This document shows, one piece after another, positions 49,531 to 58,937 of a stretch of DNA of 60,066 nucleotides. Location of the stretch: contig NZ_BIMK01000043.1 of the NCBI RefSeq assembly GCF_004001045.1, positions 1 to 60,066 of the forward strand, read 5' to 3'. The notes beneath the pieces were generated by a model. It searched no databases. It saw only the letters and a program-made list of their open reading frames with translations, and was not told where the DNA came from. The first letter of the stretch is position 1; every line of letters starts with the position of its first letter. The position numbers were made by a program, and so were the translations under genes. This DNA comes from Paenibacillus chibensis. GTDB taxonomy: Bacteria > Bacillota > Bacilli > Paenibacillales > Paenibacillaceae.

Positions 49531-50463
49531 TCAGACACGGACAAGGCCGGCCCCGGCAAAAGCCCCGAACACCGCTTCCTGCAGCGTCATGCCGCTTGAA
49601 AGCGCGACATACGATATGCCCCGCTCCGATGCCATTTGCCGGAGCTCGTTCTGGTAATGCACCAGCTCCTCGCGGTATCTCTGCAGCACGCGTCCGGTAA
49701 AGGCAACCTCCTTGCCGGTATTCAGCTCGCTGTCGATGAGCCGCAGGTCGCCGCTAAGCTCCGGATCGATCTCTTCCGGCGATAGCACCTGCACGAGCAC
49801 GACCTCCTGACCGGCACCTGCGAGCCGGGAAAGGACGCTCCCGAGCGACGACTCTGCCTCGCCCAGCCAAAAATCGGAGAAAATCCAGGTCATACCGGAC
49901 AAACGCGGTACGGCTCCCGGCTCCCTGAGCGCTGTTGACAGGCTGCCCTCGGCTCCTGGGGGCATATCCTGCAAAAACTGGAACAATCTCATCGCTGCCC
50001 CCCGTCCCCGCAGAACCGGCAGCCTGCCCTGAATGCGGTCGCTGTAGCAGCTGGCCCCCACCCGCTCATAGGAACACAAGGCGATATAACCGATGCTTGC
50101 TGCCAGCCTTTTTGCGAATAGAAGCTTGTTTTCGCCTTTTCCTCCACCTTTATCGCTCTCCGGTGAAGAACCCCCAAAATCCATGGAAGCCGAGCAATCT
50201 ACATAAAGGCTGACCATCAGCTCCTGCTCATCCATAAACTGGCGGACAAACGGCTTCCCGGTGCGGGAATACACGCCCCAGTCAAAGCGGCGGATGTCGT
50301 CACCGGGCGCATAGGAACGATAGTCGGCGAATTCCAGCGAAGAGCCCAGCCTGCTGGACCGGCGCTTCCCCTGGAGAGTACCTGCGACGCGCCTGCCCGA
50401 GCCGAGCGCCAGTCTTTCCAGCCGTGCCATCCAGTCGGTCGTCAGCAGATGGGAAGGGCTCAT
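49531..50463 (-). CDS. DUF58 domain protein
   Basis: The 310-aa protein carries the DUF58 core: SSLEFADYRSYAPGDDIRRFDWGVYSRTG (key residues E-x-x-x-Y-x-x-GDD-x-R-x-x-DW) and a VWA-like part with YVDCSASMDFG. It is a predicted cytosolic or membrane-associated partner of MoxR ATPases. It overlaps the MoxR gene by 4 nt (ATGA), so the two are translationally coupled, as in many bacteria. Confidence 0.92.
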   Translation of the reverse strand: MSPSHLLTTDWMARLERLALGSGRRVAGTLQGKRRSSRLGSSLEFADYRSYAPGDDIRRFDWGVYSRTGKPFVRQFMDEQELMVSLYVDCSASMDFGGSSPESDKGGGKGENKLLFAKRLAASIGYIALCSYERVGASCYSDRIQGRLPVLRGRGAAMRLFQFLQDMPPGAEGSLSTALREPGAVPRLSGMTWIFSDFWLGEAESSLGSVLSRLAGAGQEVVLVQVLSPEEIDPELSGDLRLIDSELNTGKEVAFTGRVLQRYREELVHYQNELRQMASERGISYVALSSGMTLQEAVFGAFAGAGLVRV

Positions 50464-51449
50464 GGCCGTCCTCCAAGCGCCTGCAGCATCTCCTTAATGA
50501 CCTGATCGGTTGTAATGCCCAGGGCTTGTCCTTCGAAATTCAAGAAAATGCGATGCCGAAGTGCGGGAACGGCCACGGCGTTGATGTCGCTTTGGGACAA
50601 ATGCATCCTGCCTTGGCATACCGCCCGAACCTTCCCTGCCGAAATGATCGACTGAATGCCGCGCGGTCCGGAACCGAAACGCACGTACTTCTTCACGCCT
50701 TCCGGAGCCGTCCCCTCTTCCGGATGGGACATCATCAGCAGCCTTGCCGCGTAATCCAGCACCTCGTCCGCTACGAGGACCTCCCTGGCCCCATGCTGGA
50801 TTTCCAGAAGCTCTTCCGGACCCGCCTGCTTCACGATGGTGGGCGCATGGTTGGACGTCGTCCGTCTCACGATTTCCTTAAGCTCGTCGGCGCTTGGGTA
50901 CGGCACGAGTATTTTCAGAAGAAATCGGTCCAGCTGCGCTTCCGGCAGCGGATAGGTTCCCTCGTTCTCAAGCGGGTTTTGCGTTGCGAGCACGAAAAAC
51001 GGGCTCGGCAGCCGATGCGTTTCATTGCCGACCGTCACCGTTTTTTCCTGCATGGCTTCCAGCAGTGCGCTTTGGGTTTTGGGCGTTGCCCGGTTGATTT
51101 CATCCGCCAGCACGATGCTGCTGAATAACGGCCCGCTTTGGAACGTCATCCCGGTCTCGCCCTGTCTGCCGAATGACAAAATTTGCGTCCCTGTAATATC
51201 GCTCGGCATCAGGTCAGGCGTAAACTGGATGCGAGAGAAGGACAGGTCCAGCGTGTCTGCGATCGTGCGGACGAGCATCGTTTTCCCCAGCCCCGGAATC
51301 CCCTCCAGCAGCGCATGCCCGCCGGCAAAGATGCACCAGAGCATCTGCTCGACAACCTCCTGCTGGCCGACAATGATTTCGCCGATCTGTCCGCGTACGC
51401 GAGAGATCGTTTCTTTCCAGGCCTCAGGCTGGATTACGGTTTCCTGCAT
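50460..51449 (-). CDS. MoxR-family AAA+ ATPase
   Basis: The 329-aa ATPase has Walker A EGIPGLGKT, Walker B VLADEINRA, sensor 1 ATQNPLENEGTYPLPEAQLD and the arginine finger region LDRFL, all typical of MoxR. These ATPases act as chaperones that insert metal or mature VWA proteins. GGGAGG is 8 nt before the ATG. It is 41 nt downstream of the coiled-coil membrane protein gene and overlaps DUF58. Confidence 0.95.
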   Translation of the reverse strand: MQETVIQPEAWKETISRVRGQIGEIIVGQQEVVEQMLWCIFAGGHALLEGIPGLGKTMLVRTIADTLDLSFSRIQFTPDLMPSDITGTQILSFGRQGETGMTFQSGPLFSSIVLADEINRATPKTQSALLEAMQEKTVTVGNETHRLPSPFFVLATQNPLENEGTYPLPEAQLDRFLLKILVPYPSADELKEIVRRTTSNHAPTIVKQAGPEELLEIQHGAREVLVADEVLDYAARLLMMSHPEEGTAPEGVKKYVRFGSGPRGIQSIISAGKVRAVCQGRMHLSQSDINAVAVPALRHRIFLNFEGQALGITTDQVIKEMLQALGGRP

Positions 51450-51490
51450 GTTGTTGTCCTCCCGATTCCTCGAATATTGGTGAGTATGAT

Positions 51491-53164
51491 TCAGGGACTC
51501 GGATTAATCCCCGTAAAATAGTTCTCGACCAGGCTTTGCATCTGCTGCGGCAGTTCCTGCCGCCCCAGCGATTTTTTCGCCTCAGCCGCATATTCCTTGT
51601 ACACTTCCTCGTACGGACGGCTGGCTCCGTCCACGGCCGGGGCGGTTCCGCCCTTCTGGATCGTGCCGCCCTGCCCTTTCAGCGGCCCTTTGTCGTTTTG
51701 CTTATTGCCGGAGCCTTCAAATTTACGCGGCGTCATGATCAAATCACGCCCGCCAGCTCCGAGGCCAGCCCCGGAGCCTCCGGACCCCGAACCGCCTGAA
51801 CCGCGGCCGTTGCCCGAACCATTCTCGGAACCAGCGCCCGAGCCGCTTCCAGAGCCGTTACCGGAACCAGCGCCTGACCCTTGCGTTCCACTGCTGCCTG
51901 GGGAGGATGAAGGATCGCCATCCGGCTCGGCTCCTCCGGCTTCCTCACCCAATGCAAGCTCTTCCGCGCTGCCCCCGCTGCTCCACGTATCGGAGACCGG
52001 CATGCCGGCCGCCGCCATTTGCGTAGAGAGGCCGAGCCCTTGCGAGGCTAGCTTGGAGCTCATCGCGGATGCCGCTGCGGATTGGCTGGATGCGGCCGCC
52101 CGGGCCGCAAGCGCTTTGGCAAGCGCCGATTCCAGGTCATTCAGCGCCTCTTCCTTTTCTTGATCTCCGGTTCCTTCGGTCAGCGCTTTTTGCGTTTTTT
52201 TCAAAGCATCCGCCAGTTCCTTGGTCTCCGGTTGTTTGCCGGCTTCCTCTGCCAGCTTATCCAGCGCTTCGCGCAGCTTCTGCTTTTGCTCAGGCGTCAG
52301 CTGCTTCACCTGCTTCTTGAACGACTCCATGGCCTTTTTCAAGTCCTCAGGCTTTCCTTCGGCCAGACTTTTGCCCAGCGATGCCATCTGAGGGGCATTC
52401 TGCATTTTTTTGCCCAGCTCGGACAGGTTTTGAACGGCGGCATCCTGCTTCGCGGCCATTTTCTCCATGTCCTTCATCGTTTTCTCCAGCTCGGCCAGCG
52501 CTTTCTCGGGATCCTTCTCGGCTGCCAGTTTTTTTTGCAGCGTCTTGAGCGAGTCCTCCAGCGGCTTATTTACCACCGGGTCCAGCTTCTGAGCCTGCAG
52601 CTGCGAAACCAGCTGCTCCGTTTGCTGCTTCTGATCCTGAACCCACTCTTTGTGACGCTTGGCTTCCGCCAGCTTCTCATCCGCGGGATTGGGAAGCACG
52701 GACAACACGCCTGCTGCGACGAGCAGAACCGCGGCCGTTGCCGCTATTTTTTTGTAACTCGGGTAAGGAAGCCTTTTCTTCAGCTGAGCGGCGAAGCTGT
52801 TTCCATATGCCTCGGCCTGGGTTCGCTGCCACCTTGCTGCCGCGCTGTCCTCCCCGGCAAAAGCCAGCGCCGTCACCATCATGTCGCTCCGCTCGGCTCC
52901 GCCTGTCGCCGTGTCCATGGCCTGCGCAGCCTCCTGCTCCTTTACCCGGTGCAGAGCGCCCCAGAGCGCACCTCCAAGCAGGCCGGCTCCAATGGTCCCC
53001 AGCGCAAGAAAGCGATACCCCGCAATCGGCCACAGCCGGGCCGCGAGCAGCAGCACAATCGCACACCCCAGCCCGGCGGCAATCCCGCAGCAGGCAAAGC
53101 GGATCAGCCTGAACATCTGCAGCCGTGACCGCGCCTTTGCGACCGCACTCCAAATGGCGTCCAT
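51491..53164 (-). CDS. membrane protein with coiled coil and Gly/Ser-rich tract (DUF4175-like)
   Basis: The 557-aa protein has two membrane helices near the N-terminus (about 20-42 and 50-72) and a third at about 140-158. Then comes a long Lys/Glu/Gln/Ala-rich coiled coil (about 165-365), a region of Ala/Ser, a Gly/Ser/Asn-rich low-complexity tract (about 415-475) and a conserved-looking C-terminal segment that ends LVENYFTGINPSP. It resembles DUF4175-type proteins found with MoxR/VWA operons. The start has AAGGAGGAG 6 nt upstream. It lies between the ABC permease (88-nt gap) and MoxR. Confidence 0.82.
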   Translation of the reverse strand: MDAIWSAVAKARSRLQMFRLIRFACCGIAAGLGCAIVLLLAARLWPIAGYRFLALGTIGAGLLGGALWGALHRVKEQEAAQAMDTATGGAERSDMMVTALAFAGEDSAAARWQRTQAEAYGNSFAAQLKKRLPYPSYKKIAATAAVLLVAAGVLSVLPNPADEKLAEAKRHKEWVQDQKQQTEQLVSQLQAQKLDPVVNKPLEDSLKTLQKKLAAEKDPEKALAELEKTMKDMEKMAAKQDAAVQNLSELGKKMQNAPQMASLGKSLAEGKPEDLKKAMESFKKQVKQLTPEQKQKLREALDKLAEEAGKQPETKELADALKKTQKALTEGTGDQEKEEALNDLESALAKALAARAAASSQSAAASAMSSKLASQGLGLSTQMAAAGMPVSDTWSSGGSAEELALGEEAGGAEPDGDPSSSPGSSGTQGSGAGSGNGSGSGSGAGSENGSGNGRGSGGSGSGGSGAGLGAGGRDLIMTPRKFEGSGNKQNDKGPLKGQGGTIQKGGTAPAVDGASRPYEEVYKEYAAEAKKSLGRQELPQQMQSLVENYFTGINPSP

Positions 53165-53252
53165 CAGCTCTCCTCCTTTTTGCGTCCCTGTTTATCGTTA
53201 ATGCCCCATCATGCTTTTCTTGATTAAGCCGTCTTCACTTACACGCTCCTTG

Positions 53253-54194
53253 TCAGGAAGGATCGTTCCCGCCTGTATCCATGGAAAGAGCCTGAGTCCC
53301 GCGCTTCTTGAATTTGCGTCCTGCATCCGGTCGAATCCGGCGGATGCTGATCCATATTGCGGCGATGATAACCACCGTGTATACCAATAGAAACTCCTGC
53401 CACAGCTGAATCGGCGCATCGGAGTTCAGATTGCCGTTTCGCAGCAGGAAGGCCGATTTCGAAAAGCTCGGTTCAAACAAGCTGATCAGCGCTCCCGCAG
53501 GGTTCAAGCCGAGAATGTATCCGACCCAGGAGTATGTGGTCCCCGTTCCGGGCTGCAAGGCATACTGATGCCGCTGAACGATGCTCATGGCGAACAAATA
53601 AATCAGCCCCGTCATCAGAAAAATACAGAGCCCGACGCCGTAGGTCACGATAACCGAGATCATCGTCCGCTTAAATAGCGTCGAGAACAGAACGCCAAGC
53701 GCTCCGAGCAGCAGCATCACGAACAGATAAAATAAAAAGATGAAGATCATCTGCTTCAGCGAAATGCCGCCGTACAGGAAGACGATGCTGTAAATCGGCA
53801 TCGTTGCCACAATGATCAGCGTCATGAAGCTCAGCGAGGAAAACAGCTTGCTCAAAATAATGGTGGCCGAGCTTTGCTGCGTCGTCAGCAGCATGCTCAG
53901 CGTCTGCTTCTCCCGTTCGCCGCTGATTACGCCCGCCGTCAGGGCTGGCGCCATAAAAGCAATCAAGACCAGCTGCGCAAAGCTCAGCACATAGAACATC
54001 ATGCGTCCGGCGCTGGAATTGAACGGCTGATTGCCGTTATTCCCCAGGTACAGGGTGACGTAGATAAATCCAAGCGCGATCAATCCAAGCACCAAAATGT
54101 AGGCCAGCAGGGAAATCGCCGATCGGGGCGTCCGCATTCTCAGGCGGAATTCCTTGTCCAGTACCGGGTTTATCCATTTACGGCTCCAGTTCAT
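53253..54194 (-). CDS. ABC-2 type permease
   Basis: The 313-aa membrane protein has six hydrophobic segments and the ABC-2 exporter features: a cytosolic start with PVLDKEFRLRMRTPRSAI and SGEREKQTLSMLLTTQQS, a motif typical of NatB/GldF-like permeases. It pairs with the ATPase gene with which it overlaps by 4 nt. The exported substrate is unknown; in this operon it may serve the envelope proteins rather than a drug. Confidence 0.9.
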   Translation of the reverse strand: MNWSRKWINPVLDKEFRLRMRTPRSAISLLAYILVLGLIALGFIYVTLYLGNNGNQPFNSSAGRMMFYVLSFAQLVLIAFMAPALTAGVISGEREKQTLSMLLTTQQSSATIILSKLFSSLSFMTLIIVATMPIYSIVFLYGGISLKQMIFIFLFYLFVMLLLGALGVLFSTLFKRTMISVIVTYGVGLCIFLMTGLIYLFAMSIVQRHQYALQPGTGTTYSWVGYILGLNPAGALISLFEPSFSKSAFLLRNGNLNSDAPIQLWQEFLLVYTVVIIAAIWISIRRIRPDAGRKFKKRGTQALSMDTGGNDPS

Positions 54195-55120
54195 ATGACA
54201 GCCCCTCCCTTTGTGATTTCGAGGAACACGTCCTCCAGATTGGTTTGCGCTTCATGGAAGGAAACAACCCCATAGCCCCATGCAATCATCTTCTGCAGCA
54301 GCTGCACCTGTTCCAGGTCTCCGCCTCCAAAATGGACATGAATGCCTGTATTGTCCGAAAGCACGGCGGATACGAGCGGTTCGTCCTGCAGGCGGGCGGA
54401 GAGCTCGTCTTCGCGCTCCAATACACGGATATGAAGCACTTTTTTGACGCGAAGACGGGCCTGAATATCCGCAACCCTGCCTTGCGCCACCATCTGACCA
54501 TGCTCGATGACGCCGATCTCGTCCACCATCTCTGCCAGCTCCGGCAAAATATGCGAGGAAATAATGATCGTCTTGCCCATCTGCTTGAGCTCTTTCAAAA
54601 TTTCCCGCATCTCGATTCTTGCCCGCGGGTCCAGACCCGATGCCGGCTCATCCAGAATCAGCACTTTCGGATCATGAATCAGACAGCGCGCCAGGCATAA
54701 ACGCTGCTTCATTCCGCGCGAGAGGCCATCCACGTACACATCGCTTTTGTCGCTCAGGTTCACCAGCTCCAGCAGCTGCGGAATGAGCTGATCGCGTTCA
54801 GCGCGCGGGATATTGTAGCTCGCCCCGTAGAAATGAAGATACTCCGTCGTTTTCAGCTGGTCATATACGCCGAAGAAATCCGGCATATATCCGATTCTTT
54901 TGCGCACTTCCTTCGGATGCTGCGTCACGTCGAAGCCATCGACCTTGGCCACGCCCGAGGTCGGAAGCATCAAGGTGGCGAGAATGGACATCGTCGTCGA
55001 TTTGCCGGCGCCGTTCGGGCCTACGAATCCGAAGACCGTACCCTCCGGAATAAATAGATTAATATCTTTTAACGCATCGAAATTGCCGTAACGCTTGCTC
55101 AAATGCTGAATGTCGATCAT
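54191..55120 (-). CDS. ABC transporter ATPase (GldA/CcmA-like)
   Basis: The 309-aa protein has Walker A GPNGAGKST, Q-loop MPDFFG, signature LSRGMKQRLCLARCL (Arg instead of the usual second Gly), Walker B VLILDEPASGLD, and the H-loop SSHILPE. A C-terminal domain of about 90 residues follows. The signature LSRG is common in ABC-2 exporters of this type. It overlaps its permease and the upstream large membrane protein gene by 4 nt on each side. Confidence 0.92.
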   Translation of the reverse strand: MIDIQHLSKRYGNFDALKDINLFIPEGTVFGFVGPNGAGKSTTMSILATLMLPTSGVAKVDGFDVTQHPKEVRKRIGYMPDFFGVYDQLKTTEYLHFYGASYNIPRAERDQLIPQLLELVNLSDKSDVYVDGLSRGMKQRLCLARCLIHDPKVLILDEPASGLDPRARIEMREILKELKQMGKTIIISSHILPELAEMVDEIGVIEHGQMVAQGRVADIQARLRVKKVLHIRVLEREDELSARLQDEPLVSAVLSDNTGIHVHFGGGDLEQVQLLQKMIAWGYGVVSFHEAQTNLEDVFLEITKGGAVI

Positions 55121-57516
55121 GGCTTTACTGCCCCCTTTACTGCAAGCTCAGGCAGCATAAGGTCCGTCGCCGCTTTGGCCGTCACTTTGACACGGATGCG
55201 TCCCTGCGATGCATACTGCTCATTCGGATTGGCCGCGCTCCACTGCTTGGAGGCATCCCACTTCATCGGCTCCCAGTCCTGCTTATGATCATTAAAAATA
55301 TAATATTCCGTTTGTTTCCCGGGATTCGTGCCCTGAAGCTTCAGCGTGCCGCCCGTCATGCTTTTCATGTCCGGAACGTCATAATCAAAGGTGACACTGC
55401 CCTGTTCCATATGGCTCATGCCGTTTGGCTCCTGATACCAGTTCGGTGAAGAAATCTGGTTAACGATCGGCATGATAAAACCGAAAGGAATGTTCAACTG
55501 ACCGTTTTGAACCCAGCTGATTTGCACCGGCTGCAGCCACAGGTTCAGCTGATCGCTTTCCATGTCGCGGCCGTCGCTGCGGTAATTAAGCAGCTTATCC
55601 TTGCTGAACGCCAAAATATAGGCATCTCTTCCTGACCAATCCGAATTCTGGAGATAGTTATCGAGCATCCCCTTCTCCCTGATGTAAGGATCTTTATTGC
55701 CCCCGGTATTCGGGAATAAAGACATGCTGATGCTCCCGCCCCGGTAGGACTGCGTCTGCTTCACCGCTGCCAGGGATACGGATTTGCCGGGTTCAAGGCT
55801 TCCCAGCGAGTAGATTTTCCCGCCGACGACAAGTCCGGCATCCTTCAGGCTTTTCGTCGTCGAATTTACGACCTTCCCGTCAATATCGCCCTTGGCGTTA
55901 ATCATGAGACTGACGTCCAGCTGGCCCATATTTTCATTTTGCTTGCGCTGCTCGACCCACAGCTTGGCCAGGGACCACTGCGGCATGTCCAGCAGCTCGA
56001 CGCCCGTTTCCTTCGGACCGGTCTCCACCAGATTCCGGCTGTCCCCGCCGCCCGAGAACGATCCTTCCCGTTGAACGGTCACATAGGAATTGGCAGGCAG
56101 CTCCAAATGATAGTTTCCGCTTCCCGGCGAGAAGAACGCCGTCGCGCTTTTGAACTTTCCTTGGCCCTTGCCGTCCAGTTCCACGACATTCAGCGTATGG
56201 GCCAATTCTTTCGTTTTATCCGAGGCTCCGATGGCATACACCGTTCCGCTCGCGATCAACGCAACCAGCGGAATGATCCACCACGACCATTCGCGCTTGT
56301 CCATTCTCTTCAGAATCAGGTACAGCAACGGCGCAACGAGAATGGCATACACGACCAGCAGCCAGGCAAGCACCTGGAACGACGGCATGTTCAAAGATGG
56401 AAAAAAGTTCAATATGTAGTTCAGATTCATCATCGGATTGAAATTTCCGCGGCTCGTTTTTTGGTTATCCGCCTGAAGCTCGCTGCCAAGCAGGGCCGAC
56501 CATACGGATGAATTTCCGGCCCATGAGGCCATCGGCTCCTGGGCAAGGTCGTATGCGGCATAGAGCACCTTGCCGTTCTCGACCTGCCGGCTCGCGAACA
56601 GCGGCTTGCCCCCGGCGGAATACAGCAGGTTGGCATCCGGGACAAGCTGGGCATCGGATAACGTAAGCTCGCCGCCCAAATTGAGCTTGGTGCCGCCTTT
56701 GCCGCTTCCCTGCTTCGATGCCCCAAGCTGCTCCAGCTCGGGCAGCTCCGTGACGCTGAAGGTGCCTTGATAGGCAACCGGCGAGATGGAAGCAAACGGA
56801 GCGGAAGTTTTCGGATAAGCGGCTCCTCCTCCGAGAATCAGCTGACCTCCGGTTTTGACCCATTGCTCAATCGATGTCACCTGCGCAGGCGAGAGCGTGT
56901 CCGATGCAAACCGGTCCAACACCATTACATCAATGCCGTCCATCAGCATCGGATCCGCCGGGATCTCCGGCTGCTTCATATGCATGACGTTAATCTTGGA
57001 ATTTCCGCTCTGGATCAACGCCAGGAAGTTCATCGCGTCAGGATCATCCGACAAGACGGCGACATTCATGGAATTAATGACAAAGCCGTTGACATAGCCT
57101 TGGCCGGAAGAAAAGCTGATCAGCTTCCCCTTCTGCACACTGCCTTCGTAAAAACGGATGGCGTTATTGGCTTCGTAATACTGCTGTCCCGGAATGGGGA
57201 TTACAACCTCCTTCGGCGTATCCTTCGGCAGCTCGACATGCTGCACGTAAGAAGTCGGACTGTTGCCGAATTGGTCCTGAATGACCTGAAACACAATATC
57301 TCCCGATAAATCCTGATTGCTCGTCAGAGTAAGCTTCAGCGGATTCCATGTTCCGTTTTTCATCATTCCGTTATAGCCTGCTTCGCTTTTCACGGCAATG
57401 GAAGGCTTATCCTCCGCATGGGCAACGCCGGCGCCAAATCCTAGCAGCAGCAGCAACAGCGCGAGTGCCCATAACGGCAGCCTTGTCCATGCGGGATCTT
57501 TTTTTATCAAAGACAA
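55117..57516 (-). CDS. large exported membrane protein with amidotransferase-like domain, first gene of the operon
   Basis: The 799-aa protein starts with a signal peptide (cleavage likely after GVAHA, near residue 33). Beta-rich extracellular parts follow, then an amidotransferase-like/GldG-like fold (VMVLDRFASDTLSPAQV and GGQLILGGGAAYPKT), two membrane helices (about 383-402 and 412-430), a short loop KRMDKREWSWW between them, and a long C-terminal extracellular part. The start is TTG at 57516 with GGGGGAG about 5 nt upstream. It heads the operon; overlap with the ABC ATPase (ATGA) couples translation. No catalytic residues are recognised. Confidence 0.82.
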   Translation of the reverse strand: MSLIKKDPAWTRLPLWALALLLLLLGFGAGVAHAEDKPSIAVKSEAGYNGMMKNGTWNPLKLTLTSNQDLSGDIVFQVIQDQFGNSPTSYVQHVELPKDTPKEVVIPIPGQQYYEANNAIRFYEGSVQKGKLISFSSGQGYVNGFVINSMNVAVLSDDPDAMNFLALIQSGNSKINVMHMKQPEIPADPMLMDGIDVMVLDRFASDTLSPAQVTSIEQWVKTGGQLILGGGAAYPKTSAPFASISPVAYQGTFSVTELPELEQLGASKQGSGKGGTKLNLGGELTLSDAQLVPDANLLYSAGGKPLFASRQVENGKVLYAAYDLAQEPMASWAGNSSVWSALLGSELQADNQKTSRGNFNPMMNLNYILNFFPSLNMPSFQVLAWLLVVYAILVAPLLYLILKRMDKREWSWWIIPLVALIASGTVYAIGASDKTKELAHTLNVVELDGKGQGKFKSATAFFSPGSGNYHLELPANSYVTVQREGSFSGGGDSRNLVETGPKETGVELLDMPQWSLAKLWVEQRKQNENMGQLDVSLMINAKGDIDGKVVNSTTKSLKDAGLVVGGKIYSLGSLEPGKSVSLAAVKQTQSYRGGSISMSLFPNTGGNKDPYIREKGMLDNYLQNSDWSGRDAYILAFSKDKLLNYRSDGRDMESDQLNLWLQPVQISWVQNGQLNIPFGFIMPIVNQISSPNWYQEPNGMSHMEQGSVTFDYDVPDMKSMTGGTLKLQGTNPGKQTEYYIFNDHKQDWEPMKWDASKQWSAANPNEQYASQGRIRVKVTAKAATDLMLPELAVKGAVKP

Positions 57517-57923
57517 CTTCTCTCCCCCTCTCTATTCGTTGCTTGATTTGATCTTACAATATTAAAGACGTTCCGTTTCTTAAGTTCACTTCATGATTTC
57601 ATAAAATTTTATAAAGAAAAATTTCGGCGAATCGCTTTACAATAATTAGTACATGTGCTAAAAATATGTTTTTCTCCATATTCCGATAAGCTTTGACGTT
57701 CGTTCTTCAAAATCATGATCCGCCTCAGTACCTTTCACAGCAGCGGGGATCGAAGAGAGCAGAGGCTGTACGGTGCAACGCGAGGAGGTGGTTTCGAGGT
57801 CATGCCTGCTGATATAACTAAATTGTCCATCGACGTATTTCCAAAGATGGCATACCGCTTTCGCTGGTGTTATTCATGCGCTGCAGGTTTGCCCTGTTTC
57901 GGATGTTCTAACTTCCTGATATT
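57517..57923. other. intergenic region upstream of the eight-gene operon
   Basis: It must hold the operon promoter. An AT-rich patch near 57590-57660 contains TATAAA-like boxes on the minus strand, but no -35 at proper distance is convincing. Open frames on the plus strand lack coding character. Confidence 0.3.
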
Positions 57924-57956
57924 TAAAAAAAGCCCGCTTCATTCCGAAGCAGGCTT
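57924..57956 (-). terminator. terminator after purU
   Basis: Minus-strand AAGCC-GCTTC pairs with GAAGC-GGCTT, with one mismatch, followed by seven T. Confidence 0.9.
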
Positions 57957-57987
57957 GTATCACTGTATTCTCTTGGGCTAAATCGAA

Positions 57988-58887
57988 TCAGCCGTTAAAA
58001 ACGACCGTTTTATTGTCATGCACCAGAATCCGGTCCTCAATATGCCATTTGACGGCCCGCGCCAGCACGACGCGCTCGATGGTGCGGCCGATCCGTTTCA
58101 GCTCGCTGACATCGTCGCGGTGACTCACGCGCTGCACGTCCTGCTCGATGATCGGACCGCCGTCCAGCACCTCGGTGACGTAGTGGGCGGTAGCCCCGAT
58201 GATTTTCACGCCGCGGTCATACGCCTGGGCATATGGCTTGCCCCCGACAAAAGCCGGGAGGAACGAATGGTGAATATTGATGATCCGGTTCCGGTAATGC
58301 TCGATGAAGAACGGAGAAATAATCTGCATGTAACGTGCCAAAATGATCACATCAATGTCATCTCCCACGACTTCCAGCTGGCGCTGCTCGGCTTCTTTCT
58401 TCGTATCGGCGGTTACCGGGATATGATGATAAGGGATGCCGAAGGATTCGACGTATTCCTTCATGTCCGGGTGATTGCTGACTACCATTGCGATTTCGGC
58501 GTCAAGATCGCCGGCCTGCCACTGCCACAGGAGCTCGACCAGGCAATGATCCTCTTTAGAGACGAAGATCGCCAGTCTTTGCTTGCGGCTGACATTATTC
58601 AGCTTCCAATCCATGCCGAACTTGCCCGCTACGTCAGCGAACTGCTTTTCAAGTTCAGGTAGTCGCTGCTCCAGATCCGCCAGGTCGAATTCGATCCGCA
58701 TGAAGAACATGCCGCCCTTCGGATCCATCGAATATTGGTCGGATTGAACGATATTGGCTCCATGCTGATGCAGAAAATGCGATACGGCGGCAACGATCCC
58801 CGGTCCGTCCGGACAAGAAATGAGCATGCGCGCACGGTTTTGGTGGGCTTGCGAAGATGATGCGTTCTTTTTGACATGTAGTTCCAT
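57988..58887 (-). CDS. purU: formyltetrahydrofolate deformylase
   Basis: The 299-aa enzyme hydrolyses 10-formyl-THF to formate and THF, balancing one-carbon pools. An N-terminal ACT domain (about 20-95; LISCPDGPGIVAAVSHFL) is followed by a formyltransferase domain with NIHHSFLPAFVGGKPYAQA and TAHYVTEVLDGGPII; the catalytic Asn, His and Asp are all there. GGGAGGAG lies before the ATG at 58887. It is 50 nt downstream of nfo and may be cotranscribed. Confidence 0.95.
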   Translation of the reverse strand: MELHVKKNASSSQAHQNRARMLISCPDGPGIVAAVSHFLHQHGANIVQSDQYSMDPKGGMFFMRIEFDLADLEQRLPELEKQFADVAGKFGMDWKLNNVSRKQRLAIFVSKEDHCLVELLWQWQAGDLDAEIAMVVSNHPDMKEYVESFGIPYHHIPVTADTKKEAEQRQLEVVGDDIDVIILARYMQIISPFFIEHYRNRIINIHHSFLPAFVGGKPYAQAYDRGVKIIGATAHYVTEVLDGGPIIEQDVQRVSHRDDVSELKRIGRTIERVVLARAVKWHIEDRILVHDNKTVVFNG

Positions 58888-58937
58888 GAGACTCCTGCTC
58901 CTCCCTCATACTATCTCTCTAAGATGAAATATGGTTT

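Noticed and set aside
57715..57981. Plus-strand ORF in the gap upstream of the large operon
   Set aside because: Runs through the purU terminator and has no recognisable start signal.
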